Shown: in pieces, positions 1 to 9,111 of the stretch
Layout of the letters: each line of letters opens with the position of its first letter
Numbering within the stretch: position 1 is the first letter of the stretch
From: Nocardia wallacei
GTDB taxonomy: Bacteria > Actinomycetota > Actinomycetes > Mycobacteriales > Mycobacteriaceae
Assembly (NCBI RefSeq): GCF_014466955.1
Contig: NZ_AP023396.1
Location: 2,480,001 to 2,544,000, forward strand
DNA: 64,000 nucleotides
Direction: 5' to 3'
Translations under genes and position numbers: made by a program
Notes under the pieces: generated by a model
Told to the model about the DNA's origin: nothing
Database searches by the model: none
Seen by the model: only the letters and a program-made list of their open reading frames with translations

Positions 1-858
1 GTCAAATCCGCCGCCGTGCGCGGTGTGCCCTCGGTTCTGATGACCTTCGACCCGCACCCGATGGAGGTGGTGCGTCCCGGTTCGCATCCCGCGCAGTTGT
101 CCACGCTGACCCGGCGGGCGGATCTGGTCGAGGAACTCGGTATCGACGTCTTCCTCGTCATGCCGTTCACCCAGGATTTCATGAAGCTGACCCCGGCGCG
201 CTACGTGCACGACCTGCTGGTCGAGAAGCTGCACGTGACGGAGGTCGTGATCGGCGACAACTTCACCTTCGGCAAGAAGGCCGCCGGCACCGTCCAGACG
301 ATGCGCGAACTGGGCGGCCGCTTCGGGTTCGAGGTGGACGGGGTGCGGCTGGTCGGCGAGCACGCGGTCACGTTCTCCTCCACCTATATTCGCGCCTGCG
401 TCGACGCCGGGGACATGGCCGCGGCCGCCGACGCGCTGGGCCGCCCGCACCGGGTCGAGGGCGTCGTCGTGCACGGCGACGGGCGCGGCCGCGAACTGGG
501 CTTCCCGACCGCCAACGTGGCGCCACCGATGCACGCGGCGATCCCCGCCGACGGCGTGTACGCGGGCTGGTTCACCGTGCTCAGTCCCGGCAAGACGGTC
601 GGCACCACGCTGCCCGGCAAACGCGCGATGGCCGCCATCTCGGTCGGCACCAACCCGACCTTCTCCGGCCGCACCCGCACCGTCGAGGCCTACGTGCTCG
701 ACACCGATGTCGACCTGTACGGCCAGCACGTCGCGGTGGATTTCGTCGACCACGTCCGCGGCCAGAGCAAATTCGGTTCCGTGGCCGACCTGGTCGCCGC
801 GATCGGCCGCGACGTGGACAAGACCCGCGAGATCCTCGCCGCCGCCGACGGGGAGTAA
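1..858 (+). CDS. ribF: Bifunctional riboflavin kinase / FAD synthetase (5' end cut by the window)
   Basis: This enzyme phosphorylates riboflavin to FMN and adenylates FMN to FAD in the cytoplasm. The reading frame is open from the first base, so the N-terminal nucleotidyltransferase start lies outside the window. Seen here are the rest of the FMN adenylyltransferase domain (TFDPHP near the start, GDNFTFG, STYIR) and a complete C-terminal flavokinase domain (GRGRELGFPTAN, then the ISVGTNPTF and VEAYVLD blocks). The 285 residues visible suggest that about 40 are missing. It is followed directly by rpsO, as in mycobacteria and many other actinobacteria. Identification is firm from the paired domains and the neighbour. 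Confidence 0.95.
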   Translation, partial: VKSAAVRGVPSVLMTFDPHPMEVVRPGSHPAQLSTLTRRADLVEELGIDVFLVMPFTQDFMKLTPARYVHDLLVEKLHVTEVVIGDNFTFGKKAAGTVQTMRELGGRFGFEVDGVRLVGEHAVTFSSTYIRACVDAGDMAAAADALGRPHRVEGVVVHGDGRGRELGFPTANVAPPMHAAIPADGVYAGWFTVLSPGKTVGTTLPGKRAMAAISVGTNPTFSGRTRTVEAYVLDTDVDLYGQHVAVDFVDHVRGQSKFGSVADLVAAIGRDVDKTREILAAADGE

Positions 859-890
859 GAGCCGGTTCCTTCCGCCGCCCACCGGTCCGG

Positions 891-896
891 TAGGCT
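891..896 (+). promoter_or_regulatory. Probable -10 element of the rpsO promoter
   Basis: TAGGCT matches the actinobacterial TANNNT -10 consensus and lies just after the ribF stop. A start site about 7 nt downstream would give rpsO a leader of roughly 85 nt, long enough for the S15 autoregulatory structure known in other bacteria. That role is inferred. Confidence 0.5.
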
Positions 897-986
897 GGCA
901 TGTCGGGTTTGCTGCGGTCCGCGGCGGCGCCCGCCCGGGGGCTTCCCGGTACTTCGAGCGCGGACTGGAACAACAGGAGTGAATTC

Positions 987-1256
987 GTGGCGCTGACCAC
1001 CGAGCAGAAGAAGGCGATCCTCGCCGACTACGGGGTGCACGAGAAGGACACCGGTTCGCCGGAGGCGCAGATCGCGCTGCTGACCAAGCGCATCTCCGAC
1101 ATCACCGAGCACCTCAAGAAGCACAAGCACGATCACCACACCCGCCACGGTCTGATGCAGCTCATCGGCCGTCGCAAGCGCCTGTCGAAGTACCTGCAGG
1201 ACAAGGACATCGAGCGCTACCGTGCCCTGATCGAGCGGCTCGGACTGCGTCGCTGA
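987..1256 (+). CDS. rpsO: 30S ribosomal protein S15
   Basis: A primary 16S rRNA-binding protein of the small ribosomal subunit platform. The 89-residue length and the sequence (TTEQKKAI near the start, [32 protein letters not shown]) are typical of bacterial S15. The GTG at 987 is chosen because an AGGAG ribosome-binding site (975-979) lies 7 nt upstream and the protein then begins as the family does. An ATG at 900 would add about 29 non-conserved residues and is rejected. A strong hairpin follows the gene. Confidence 0.97.
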   Translation: MALTTEQKKAILADYGVHEKDTGSPEAQIALLTKRISDITEHLKKHKHDHHTRHGLMQLIGRRKRLSKYLQDKDIERYRALIERLGLRR

Positions 1257-1295
1257 GGGTCGCGACACACGTTCTGCACAGGCAGTTCGCAAGGC

Positions 1296-1330
1296 AGCCG
1301 ACGGGGAGGCTTAGAATCTCCCCGTCGGCT
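1296..1330 (+). terminator. Intrinsic terminator hairpin after rpsO
   Basis: A perfect 13-bp stem (AGCCGACGGGGAG at 1296-1308 against CTCCCCGTCGGCT at 1318-1330) closes a 9-nt loop. The tail TGTCGTGTGT is only weakly T-rich, as usual for high-GC actinobacteria. It separates rpsO from pnp. Confidence 0.8.
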
Positions 1331-1595
1331 TGTCGTGTGTGGGGGCCACTCGGCCACCGGCACGACGACGACACAGCCGTACGCACCCGTCGCGTGGCGT
1401 CGGTCTTCGGTAGTGGCTTTTCGGCACGACAGCCCGGAGAGCTTCGATCGATGACCGCCTCCGCGTCGCCGCTTCCAAGGGGAATCGACCGGGTGTGCGC
1501 GCACGATGCGCGCCCGAGCCGGGTACGGCTGACGACAGCTGGATCGCGCATACCCTGCGCTGGATCCGGCGAGACGAGAGGTTGAGAAAAGAAAT
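1331..1595 (+). other. Intergenic leader between the rpsO terminator and pnp
   Basis: About 265 bp without a credible gene. It should carry the pnp promoter and 5' leader. The last 20 bp hold a purine-rich stretch (GAGAGG, then GAGAAAAGAAAT) just before the pnp ATG. pnp mRNAs are autoregulated through their leader in other bacteria, but no defined structure could be assigned here by eye. Confidence 0.4.
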
Positions 1596-3872
1596 ATGTC
1601 GGACACTGTGACCAGCTCCGCCGTCGAGGTCGAACCCGGTGTGTTCGAATCGGTGGCCCTGATCGACAACGGCAGCTACGGCACCCGCACCGTCCGGTTC
1701 GAGACCGGGCGGCTGGCCAAGCAGGCCGCCGGATCCGTCGTCGCCTATCTCGACGACGAGACCATGCTGCTGTCGGCCACCTCGGCCGGCAAACAGCCCA
1801 AGGACCAGTTCGATTTCTTCCCGCTGACGGTCGACGTCGAGGAGCGGATGTATGCCGCGGGCCGCATCCCGGGCTCGTTCTTCCGCCGTGAGGGCCGCCC
1901 GTCCACCGACGCGATCCTCACCTGCCGCCTGATCGACCGCCCGCTGCGCCCGTCGTTCGTCGACGGCCTGCGCAACGAGATCCAGGTCGTCGTGACGGTC
2001 ATGAGCCTGGACCCGAAGGACCTGTACGACGTCGTCGCGATCAACGCGGCCTCGGCGTCCACCCAGATCGCGGGCCTGCCCTTCTCGGGTCCGGTCGGCG
2101 GCGTGCGCGTCGCGCTGATCGAGGGGCAGTGGGTCGCCTTCCCGACCGTCGAGCAGCTCGAGGGCGCGGTCTTCGACATGGTCGTGGCCGGCCGTGTGGT
2201 CGAGTCCGGCGATGTCGCGATCATGATGGTCGAGGCCGAGGCCACCGAGAACGTGATCAGCCTGGTCGAGGGTGGCGCGCAGGCGCCGACCGAGGCCGTG
2301 GTCGCCGAGGGTCTCGAGGCCGCCAAGCCGTTCATCGCCCGCCTGTGCCGGGCGCAGCAGGACCTGGCCCGGCTGGCCGCCAAGCCGACCGAGGACTTCC
2401 CGCTGTTCCCGCCCTACGAGCCGGACGTCTACACCGCCGTCGAGGGCACCGCGAAGAACCCGCTCAGCGAGGCGCTGTCCATCGCGGGCAAGCAGGAGCG
2501 CGAGGAGAAGATCGACGAGATCAAGCTCTCGGTGCTGTCGAGCCTGGCCGAGGACTTCGCGGGCCGGGAGAAGGAGATCGGCGCGGCGTTCCGCTCGGTC
2601 ACCAAAAAGCTTGTGCGCCAGCGCATCCTGTCCGACGGCTTCCGTATCGACGGCCGTGGCCTGGCCGACATCCGGGCGCTCTCGGCCGAGGTGGCCGTGG
2701 TGCCGCGGGCGCACGGTTCGGCGCTGTTCGAGCGTGGCGAGACCCAGATCCTGGGCGTCACCACCCTCGACATGGTGAAGATGGCGCAGCAGGTCGACTC
2801 GCTCGGCCCGGAGACCTCCAAGCGCTACATGCACCACTACAACTTCCCGCCGTATTCGACCGGTGAGACCGGCCGCGTCGGCTCCCCGAAGCGGCGCGAG
2901 ATCGGCCACGGCGCGCTCGCCGAGCGTGCGCTGGTGCCGGTGCTGCCCTCGCAGGAGGAGTTCCCGTACGCCATCCGGCAGGTGTCGGAGGCGTTGAGCT
3001 CCAACGGTTCCACCTCGATGGGTTCGGTCTGCGCCTCGACGCTGGCGCTGCTGAACGCCGGTGTGCCGCTGAAGGCTCCGGTGGCCGGTATCGCGATGGG
3101 CCTGGTGTCCGACGCGGTGCGCAACGACCAGGGCGAGGAGGAGACCCGCTACGTCGCGCTGACCGACATCCTCGGCGCCGAGGACGCCTTCGGCGACATG
3201 GACTTCAAGGTTGCCGGCACCCGCGAGTTCGTCACCGCGCTGCAGCTGGACACCAAGCTGGACGGCATCCCGTCCAAGGTGCTGGCCGGTGCGCTGAGCC
3301 AGGCCCGCGACGCGCGCCTGACCATCCTGGACGTGATGGCCGAGGCCATCGCCACCCCGGACGAGATGAGCCCGTACGCGCCGCGCGTCACCGCGATCAA
3401 GATCCCGGTCGACAAGATCGGCGAGGTGATCGGTCCCAAGGGCAAGGTCATCAACCAGATCACCGAGGACACCGGCGCCAACATCTCCATCGAGGACGAC
3501 GGCACCGTGTTCGTCGGCGCCACCGACGGCCCGTCGGCGCAGGCGGCGATCGATCAGATCAACGCGATCGCCAACCCGCAGATGCCGAAGGTGGGCGAGC
3601 GGTTCCTGGGCACGGTCGTCAAGACCACCGCCTTCGGCGCGTTCGTCTCGCTGCTGCCGGGGCGCGACGGCTTGGTGCACATCTCGAAGCTGGGCAACGG
3701 CAAGCGGGTCGCGAAGGTCGAGGACGTGGTGAACGTCGGCGACAAGATTCGCGTCGAGATCGCCGACATCGACAACCGAGGCAAGATCTCCCTGGTTCCG
3801 GTGGACGAGGAAGAGTCGGCGGACGCGGTCGTCAGCGACAACACTGCTGCGGTCGAGGCCGGTGCCGAGTAA
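1596..3872 (+). CDS. pnp: Polynucleotide phosphorylase (guanosine pentaphosphate synthetase I)
   Basis: A trimeric phosphorolytic 3'-to-5' exoribonuclease in RNA turnover; actinobacterial enzymes were also described as ppGpp-related synthetases (GpsI). The 758 residues show two RNase PH folds (about 30-165 and 345-560), a KH domain (about 598-660, with IGPKGKVI) and an S1 domain (about 666-735, with FGAFVSLL and GLVHISKL). FFRREGRPS and the [13 protein letters not shown] active-site region are present. Length is normal. The stop precedes the next gene, a processing peptidase, by about 10 nt, the conserved pnp-pepR arrangement. Confidence 0.97.
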   Translation: MSDTVTSSAVEVEPGVFESVALIDNGSYGTRTVRFETGRLAKQAAGSVVAYLDDETMLLSATSAGKQPKDQFDFFPLTVDVEERMYAAGRIPGSFFRREGRPSTDAILTCRLIDRPLRPSFVDGLRNEIQVVVTVMSLDPKDLYDVVAINAASASTQIAGLPFSGPVGGVRVALIEGQWVAFPTVEQLEGAVFDMVVAGRVVESGDVAIMMVEAEATENVISLVEGGAQAPTEAVVAEGLEAAKPFIARLCRAQQDLARLAAKPTEDFPLFPPYEPDVYTAVEGTAKNPLSEALSIAGKQEREEKIDEIKLSVLSSLAEDFAGREKEIGAAFRSVTKKLVRQRILSDGFRIDGRGLADIRALSAEVAVVPRAHGSALFERGETQILGVTTLDMVKMAQQVDSLGPETSKRYMHHYNFPPYSTGETGRVGSPKRREIGHGALAERALVPVLPSQEEFPYAIRQVSEALSSNGSTSMGSVCASTLALLNAGVPLKAPVAGIAMGLVSDAVRNDQGEEETRYVALTDILGAEDAFGDMDFKVAGTREFVTALQLDTKLDGIPSKVLAGALSQARDARLTILDVMAEAIATPDEMSPYAPRVTAIKIPVDKIGEVIGPKGKVINQITEDTGANISIEDDGTVFVGATDGPSAQAAIDQINAIANPQMPKVGERFLGTVVKTTAFGAFVSLLPGRDGLVHISKLGNGKRVAKVEDVVNVGDKIRVEIADIDNRGKISLVPVDEEESADAVVSDNTAAVEAGAE

Positions 3873-3882
3873 TCATTTCGGT

Positions 3883-5262
3883 GTGACGAAGAAGAAGTCG
3901 GCTTCCCCCTTGCTCGTCACCGAGCAGGGGGGTTCTTCGCTCCGACTCGCTCCCACGGACGCCCCGCTCGCCGATACCGGCGTGCGGCGGACCGTGCTGC
4001 CCGGCGGGCTGCGCGTGGTGACCGAACATGTGCCGGGCGTGCGGTCGGCCTCCGTCGGGGTCTGGGTCGGCGTGGGATCGCGCGACGAGGGGCCCACGGT
4101 GGCCGGCGCCGCGCATTTCCTGGAGCACCTGCTGTTCAAGCAGACCCCGACCCGGTCGGCGCTGGACATCGCGCAGGCCATGGACGCGGTCGGCGGCGAA
4201 CTGAACGCGTTCACCGCCAAGGAACAGACCTGCTACTACGCGCACGTGCTGGACGAGGACCTGCCGCTGGCGGTGGATCTGGTGTCGGACGTGGTGCTCA
4301 ACGGGCTGTGCAAGCCCGAAGACGTGGCGGTCGAGCGGCAGGTGGTGCTCGAGGAGATCTCGATGCGCGACGACGACCCGGAGGACATGGTCGGCGACGC
4401 GTTCCTCACCGCGCTGTTCGGCGACCACCCGGTGGGACGGCCGGTCATCGGCACGGTCGAATCGATCGAGGGCATGACCGCGGCGCAGTTGCGCGGCTTC
4501 CATCTGCGCCGGTACCGGCCGGACCGGATGGTGGTCGCGGTCGCGGGCAATGTGGAGCACGAGCACACGGTCGAGCTGATCCGGCGCGCGTTCGCCGGGC
4601 GGCTCGATCCGGCGCGCGAACCGGCGCCCCGGCGCGAGGGCCACTTCCGGCCCCGCACCCCGCCCCAGCTGCACCGGATCTACCGCGACAGCGAGCAGGC
4701 GCACCTGGTGTTCGGGGTGCGGGCGTTCGGGCGGCACGAGGGACACAAGCGCTGGCCGCTGTCGGTGCTGAACACGGTGCTCGGCGGCGGGCTCAGTTCG
4801 CGGCTGTTCCAGCGCATCCGGGAGGAGCGCGGCCTGGCGTACTCGGTGTACTCCAGCGTGGACACCTTCGCCGACACGGGCGCGTTCTCCGTGTATTTGG
4901 GCTGCCAGCCCGAAAACCTGGGTCAGGTGGCGGGTTTGGCGCGCGAGGTGCTGGAGGAGGCCGCCGACACCGGCATCACCGACGCCGAATGCGCCCGCGC
5001 GAAGGGCTCGCTGCGCGGCGGTCTGGTGCTCGGACTCGAAGATTCCGGTTCCCGCATGAACCGCATCGGCCGCAGCGAACTCAGCTACGGCAACCACCGC
5101 AGCGTGTCGGATACCCTCGCCCGCATCGACGCGGTCACCACCGCCGAGGTCTCGGCCGTGGCCCGCACCCTGCTGTCGCGCCCGTTCGCGGTCTCGGTGG
5201 CGGGGCCGTACCGCCGCACCCGCGATCTCCCCTCCGCCGTGCGGAACCTGGTGCGCGGCTGA
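3883..5262 (+). CDS. pepR: M16 family zinc metallopeptidase (mitochondrial processing peptidase-like)
   Basis: An insulinase-family zinc peptidase, equivalent in position to Rv2782c. The inverted zinc motif HxxEH is visible as HFLEH about 78 residues in, followed by the distal Glu region (LNAFTAKEQTCYYAH). The C-terminal M16 half contains the GGGLSSRLFQ and REERGLAYSV blocks. The length of about 459 residues is normal for single-chain PepR types. GTG 3883 is used because the product then begins VTKKK; an in-frame GTG at 3862 overlaps the pnp end and is the alternative. It is probably co-transcribed with pnp. The physiological substrate is unknown. Confidence 0.9.
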   Translation: MTKKKSASPLLVTEQGGSSLRLAPTDAPLADTGVRRTVLPGGLRVVTEHVPGVRSASVGVWVGVGSRDEGPTVAGAAHFLEHLLFKQTPTRSALDIAQAMDAVGGELNAFTAKEQTCYYAHVLDEDLPLAVDLVSDVVLNGLCKPEDVAVERQVVLEEISMRDDDPEDMVGDAFLTALFGDHPVGRPVIGTVESIEGMTAAQLRGFHLRRYRPDRMVVAVAGNVEHEHTVELIRRAFAGRLDPAREPAPRREGHFRPRTPPQLHRIYRDSEQAHLVFGVRAFGRHEGHKRWPLSVLNTVLGGGLSSRLFQRIREERGLAYSVYSSVDTFADTGAFSVYLGCQPENLGQVAGLAREVLEEAADTGITDAECARAKGSLRGGLVLGLEDSGSRMNRIGRSELSYGNHRSVSDTLARIDAVTTAEVSAVARTLLSRPFAVSVAGPYRRTRDLPSAVRNLVRG

Positions 5263-5292
5263 GGGTTACGGGGTGTCCGGCCACGCGGGCGC

Positions 5293-5718
5293 TCAGGCAG
5301 GGTGACCGTCGGCCGGTGTTCGACCCGGCGTGGTAACGGCGGTCTCGTGCACCGAGCGCCAGCTGTAGAGTTGACCGTCGGTGCGCAGGACCGCGGTGAC
5401 GCGGCGCTTGGAAGTGATACCGGCGTAATGGTTTTCGGCCGCGAAGCGCACCACGACGAGATTGGTGGCGCGGGCGATCTCGGCGACCTCGGAGATCGCG
5501 ATCTCCAGGCCGGGCTGGGCGTTGCGGGCCGACCATACCCCGGCCAGCAGCGCGTCGCGGTCGATGGCGTCGCCGGTGGTGACCACCGAGGTGAAGCCGT
5601 CGTCGAGAGCGTTGGCGAAGCGGTCGAACACCTTGGGCGGGGCGTCGGAGCCCAGCCATTCAGCGAGGTCGGAGTGCAGATCCACGACCACGTCGGCGAG
5701 TTCGGCGAGCGGTGACAT
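5293..5718 (-). CDS. Conserved hypothetical NTF2-like protein co-transcribed with an ArsR regulator
   Basis: A 141-residue soluble protein with no signal peptide or membrane segment. The alternation of an N-terminal helix and later strands (VVVRFAAENHY, RVTAVLRTDG, YSWRSVHETAV) resembles small NTF2/SnoaL-like folds, but no catalytic residues are recognisable. Its ATG immediately follows the TAG of the upstream ArsR-type regulator with no spacer, so the two are translationally coupled and share a promoter. A role linked to the regulator's signal or to the divergent efflux pump is plausible but inferred. Confidence 0.6.
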   Translation of the reverse strand: MSPLAELADVVVDLHSDLAEWLGSDAPPKVFDRFANALDDGFTSVVTTGDAIDRDALLAGVWSARNAQPGLEIAISEVAEIARATNLVVVRFAAENHYAGITSKRRVTAVLRTDGQLYSWRSVHETAVTTPGRTPADGHPA

Positions 5719-6048
5719 CTAGCGCTCGGACTCTGCCCGGTTGGCCGCGCCCACGATCGCGTCGAGCAGGCCGGGCAGTTCCCGCTCCACCTCCTCGGTG
5801 CGCAGCCGGGCGTAGGTCTGGCCGTCCTCCACGATCTTCTCGGTGAGACCGGCCTGGCGCAGCGTCTTCAGGTGGTGGGTCGCGGTCGACTTGTTGATCG
5901 TGTCGTAGAGCCGGCCGCAACGAACCGCGGTGCCGGCGTTGGCAAGTCGGCGCACCATCTCGAGACGCACCGGATCGTGCAGTGCGTCGAGCACGGTCTG
6001 CACCGTCGCGACCGGAAATGCCTCGACGACGCGTCTGGTCTCCGTCAT
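5719..6048 (-). CDS. ArsR-type winged-helix transcriptional regulator
   Basis: A 109-residue DNA-binding protein. HDPVRLEMVRRLANAG is the classic ArsR helix, and KSTATHHLKTLRQAGL is the helix-turn-helix recognition segment, followed by a wing (EDGQTYARLR). It lacks the ELCVC metal-binding motif, so it may sense a non-metal ligand. ATG 6048 is chosen because the protein then begins like the family; upstream in-frame codons would run into the divergent promoter. It is divergent from an MFS transporter, with two near-identical operators in the 92-bp gap, so it probably represses itself and the pump. Confidence 0.85.
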   Translation of the reverse strand: MTETRRVVEAFPVATVQTVLDALHDPVRLEMVRRLANAGTAVRCGRLYDTINKSTATHHLKTLRQAGLTEKIVEDGQTYARLRTEEVERELPGLLDAIVGAANRAESER

Positions 6049-6065
6049 GATCTTCCTCACGGACG

Positions 6066-6119
6066 GTTTGATGGGAATCGAACGGCGGTTACGGTTGTTG
6101 AGTTCGATCGCAATCAAAC
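6066..6119. promoter_or_regulatory. Paired dyad operator between the ArsR-type gene and the MFS pump
   Basis: Two 18-bp boxes, GTTTGATGGGAATCGAAC (6066-6083) and GTTCGATCGCAATCAAAC (6102-6119), each read as GTTYGAT-N4-ATCRAAC. Each is a near-palindrome, and together they form a larger inverted repeat (15 of 18 positions) with an 18-bp spacer. Centres are 36 bp apart, which fits two homodimers on the divergent promoter. The second box ends 21 bp before the MFS start codon. Confidence 0.75.
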
Positions 6120-6140
6120 TTACCTGATGGAGAGGGAGCG

Positions 6141-7361
6141 ATGGCAGCGACTGTGGCTGTTCCTCCGGTCGAGCGGGCGACGCAACCCTGGGCCTACGCA
6201 TTGATTCTGGTCGCCAGCGGCGTCGCGCTCGGAGTGTCCGGCGCACCCGCGCCGCTGTACGGCCTGTACCAGAAGGAGTGGCATTTCACCCCGTTGACCA
6301 CAACGATCGTGTTCGCCGTCTACGCGATCGCCGCGCTGGGCGCGGTGCTGGTCTCCGGCAAGATCTCCGACGTGGTGGGCCGCAAGCCGGTGCTGCTGGG
6401 CGCCATCGCCACCATGGTCGTCGGGCTTGCGGTGTTCCTGCTGGCCGACAATGTCGCGATGTTGCTGGTGGCGCGAGCGCTGCACGGGATCGCGGTCGGG
6501 GCGACGGTGGTGTCCGGTGCGGCTGCGCTGCTGGATCTGCGGCCCCAGCACGGCGCGCGGTCCGGGCAGCTGACCGGTGTGGCGTTCAATGTCGGTATGG
6601 CCGTGGCGATTCTGGGTTCGGCCCTGCTGGCGCAGTACGTCCCGCATCCGCTGCGCACGCCGTATGTGGTGATCACCGTGCTCTGCCTGCTGATCGGGGT
6701 CGGCGTGGTGGCGATGCGCGAGACCCACACCAAGCGGGTTTCCGGACCGATTCGGATCGCGAGACCGGCTGTGCCGCAGGAGATCCGGGCCGACTTCTGG
6801 TTCTCGGCGCTGGGTGTGATGGCGGCCTGGTCGGTGCTGGGCGTGCTGCTGTCGCTGTATCCGTCGCTGGCGGCGGAGCAGACCGGTGTGCACAACCTGG
6901 TGTTCGGCGGGGCGGTCGTCGCCTCGACCGCGACCGCGGGTGCGCTGGCGCAGTTGTTCGCGACGCGGATCCCGGCGCGGCGCGCGGCCATCGGCGGTGA
7001 CACCGGCATGGCTCTGGCCCTGTTGCTGACCATTCCGGCGCTGGCCACGCACAACTGGGCGGTCGTTTTGGTGGCCGGGGTGTTGCTGGGCGGTACTTTC
7101 GGGCTCGGGTTCGGCGGCTCGCTGCGGCATCTGTCCAATGTTGTGCCGCAGCACAAGCGGGGGGAGACGATGTCGGCGTACTACCTGCTGGCCTATTCGG
7201 CGATGGCGTTGCCGACCATCGTGGCCGGGTGGGCGGCGACGACCTGGGGAATGGGGACGGTGTTCCCCTGGTTCGTGGGTGTGGTCGCGGCGGCGTGCCT
7301 GGTGGCGGCGGCAATCGGGCTGCGCGGGAACCGGGCGGCCGCGCGCCGGGCGGTGGCCTGA
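6141..7361 (+). CDS. MFS family efflux transporter
   Basis: A 406-residue major facilitator with about 12 hydrophobic segments, starting close to the N-terminus (LILVASGVALGVSG). The A-motif region between helices 2 and 3 is visible as GKISDVVGRKPVLLG. It resembles drug/proton antiporters of the DHA1 type. The AGAGGGAG purine stretch 5-12 nt upstream supports the ATG at 6141. It is divergent from an ArsR-type repressor with two operators between them, so expression is probably induced when the repressor binds its ligand. The substrate cannot be read from the sequence. Confidence 0.85.
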   Translation: MAATVAVPPVERATQPWAYALILVASGVALGVSGAPAPLYGLYQKEWHFTPLTTTIVFAVYAIAALGAVLVSGKISDVVGRKPVLLGAIATMVVGLAVFLLADNVAMLLVARALHGIAVGATVVSGAAALLDLRPQHGARSGQLTGVAFNVGMAVAILGSALLAQYVPHPLRTPYVVITVLCLLIGVGVVAMRETHTKRVSGPIRIARPAVPQEIRADFWFSALGVMAAWSVLGVLLSLYPSLAAEQTGVHNLVFGGAVVASTATAGALAQLFATRIPARRAAIGGDTGMALALLLTIPALATHNWAVVLVAGVLLGGTFGLGFGGSLRHLSNVVPQHKRGETMSAYYLLAYSAMALPTIVAGWAATTWGMGTVFPWFVGVVAAACLVAAAIGLRGNRAAARRAVA

Positions 7362-7378
7362 AACGTTAGGCGGCATAA

Positions 7379-7418
7379 CGGAAATCGTCGCTCACTCTGC
7401 GGTGGGCGGCGATTTCCG
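7379..7418 (+). terminator. Hairpin after the MFS gene, overlapping the next promoter
   Basis: A stem pairing 7379-7395 with 7402-7418 (13 bp with one G-U, extended by 4 more pairs) around a 6-nt loop. No T-tract follows; instead a leaderless -10 element begins 3 bp later. It may act as a terminator, an operator, or both. Confidence 0.55.
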
Positions 7419-7420
7419 GC

Positions 7421-7426
7421 TACCAT
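7421..7426 (+). promoter_or_regulatory. Leaderless -10 element of the pentapeptide-repeat gene
   Basis: TACCAT is followed by 6 nt and the ATG at 7433, with no Shine-Dalgarno. Transcription is therefore expected to start at or next to the start codon. Confidence 0.5.
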
Positions 7427-7432
7427 GCGGCT

Positions 7433-8884
7433 ATGGCTCGGCGGGGGAGATTAGGTCAACGGTTGGTGCGGCGGATGCGGCGTTCGGCTCTGCTGTTGTC
7501 GGTGGTGACGGCGGTGCTCGGCGGGCTGGCGATTTCCGGCGCGGCGTGGTGGGCGCTGTGGCTGCTGCTCGGCGCGAAGACGGAGACGCCGAATCAGGTG
7601 GACCTCACCAAGATCGCCCTGTCGGTGACGGCCGGCGTCGGCGGCGCGGTGGCATTGGTGGTCGCGTACCGGCGGCAGCGCGACAACGAGCGCGGGCGCT
7701 TCGCGGAACTGTTCGGCGCGGCGGCCAAGCAGCTCGGGGATCCGGATGTGGCCGTGCGGATCGCCGGGGTGTACGCCATGGCCGGTGTCGCGGACGAGTT
7801 CAGCGCGCGGGGGCGGCGCCAGCAGTGCATCGATGTGCTGTGCGGATATCTGCGATTACCTTACGACCCGCGCGACGGCGCGAATCATCTCGTGTCGCGG
7901 AAGGAAACGGCCGCCGGGGCCGACAGTGACACCGGCCCGCAGATCGAGCGGAGTTTCCAGATCCGGCAGAACGACAGCGAGGTACGCCGGACGATCGTCG
8001 CGGTGATCGTGGCCCATCTGCGGCCCTCGGCCGAAATACCGTGGTGCGCCTACAATTTCAATTTCGACGACGCCGTGCTGGAAGACGTGGATTTCCGGTA
8101 CGCGACCTTCGCGGGTAAGCACACTCATTTCCGCGGCGCGTATTTCACCGGCGCGCGGTCGGCGAACTTCGAGAATGTCGAGTTTCGCGGTAAGCATGTC
8201 ACGTTCCATGGGGCCACCTTCGCCGACACGGTGTCGTTCGCGGGCGCGCGATTCGTCGGCGCCGACCGCGAGGACAACGGAACCGGCCGCGCCGGGGCAA
8301 GCTTCTCCCGTGCCACGTTCCGGGCTCGGGTGTCCTTCGAGGGGGCTGAATTCGGTGGTCCGCGCGTTCGGTTCACCGGCGCGACCTTCTCCGGCGAGGA
8401 GACCGTTTTCTCCGGCGCCCGATTCGGCTCCGACGCGGTGATTTTCGACGGCGCTACCTTCGATGGAGCGCGCGTCCGGCTCGACGGCGCCATTTTCGAC
8501 GGGGCGCAGGTCTCGTTCGCGGGCACCCGCTTCTATGCCGCCCGCACCTCCTTCGACGGCGCCCGGCTCGGCGGCAGACCCCGCTGGCGGCGCGCCGGGA
8601 CCGAGCTGGTCGACTTCCGTCGCGCCGAATTCCACGGCAGCGTATCGTTCGCCGACGCCCGTTTCTCCGGCGCGACCACGGATTTCTCCGGCGGCGACTT
8701 CTTCGGTGAGATCTCCTACCGCAGAACAGGTTTCACCGCCCACACCACGCGGTTCGACGAGCCCAAGGCATGGGTGGGCGTCACCGTGGACTGGGACGAC
8801 GACCTCACCCGACGGCCCACCCACCTCTCACCGCTACCCTGGCCGCCCGTTCCGGCCGACCCGCCGCCGATCCGGACGGATTAG
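7433..8884 (+). CDS. Membrane-anchored pentapeptide-repeat protein
   Basis: A 483-residue protein. Two transmembrane helices lie near residues 17-47 and 60-80, followed by a cytosolic linker (about 85-190) with conserved-looking basic and aromatic residues. A long right-handed beta-helix follows, built of pentapeptide repeats (about 205-460) with the A(N/D)LXX/FXXAxF pattern, seen as ATFSGEETVF, ARFGSDAVIF and ATFDGARVRL. Related membrane pentapeptide proteins are widespread in actinobacteria and mostly unassigned. DNA mimicry of gyrase (MfpA type) is known for soluble members only. The ATG lies 6 nt after a TACCAT -10 element, suggesting leaderless translation. Confidence 0.8.
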   Translation: MARRGRLGQRLVRRMRRSALLLSVVTAVLGGLAISGAAWWALWLLLGAKTETPNQVDLTKIALSVTAGVGGAVALVVAYRRQRDNERGRFAELFGAAAKQLGDPDVAVRIAGVYAMAGVADEFSARGRRQQCIDVLCGYLRLPYDPRDGANHLVSRKETAAGADSDTGPQIERSFQIRQNDSEVRRTIVAVIVAHLRPSAEIPWCAYNFNFDDAVLEDVDFRYATFAGKHTHFRGAYFTGARSANFENVEFRGKHVTFHGATFADTVSFAGARFVGADREDNGTGRAGASFSRATFRARVSFEGAEFGGPRVRFTGATFSGEETVFSGARFGSDAVIFDGATFDGARVRLDGAIFDGAQVSFAGTRFYAARTSFDGARLGGRPRWRRAGTELVDFRRAEFHGSVSFADARFSGATTDFSGGDFFGEISYRRTGFTAHTTRFDEPKAWVGVTVDWDDDLTRRPTHLSPLPWPPVPADPPPIRTD

Positions 8885-9024
8885 GAACTCCGTGCGATCC
8901 GAGGCGGTGTGTCCGGGTCCAGCTCGGCGGTCGTCGCCTGGTCGGTTCGCCGCATGCCTCGGCACGTGTCGTCGGCGCCGCATCGGCGGCCGCTCGACCG
9001 GTTCGCCTGCTCAGGTGGCAGAAC

Positions 9025-9069
9025 CGCCCGCCCGGGTTGCTGTCCACGGGAGGTGGAGCCGGGCGGGCG
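9025..9069. terminator. GC-rich hairpin between the pentapeptide gene and the SDR gene
   Basis: A perfect 11-bp stem (CGCCCGCCCGG at 9025-9035, CCGGGCGGGCG at 9059-9069) with a 23-nt loop. It probably terminates the pentapeptide gene's transcript. No T-tract is present. Confidence 0.45.
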
Positions 9070-9111
9070 AGGACGCGAGTGACGGGGGTGGGGCGTGGTT
9101 GACTGGGCGGT

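Noticed and set aside
1311..3680. A very long open frame antisense to pnp
   Set aside because: It mirrors pnp codons, is His/Arg/Asp-rich and has no family pattern. High GC keeps such antisense frames open throughout this window.
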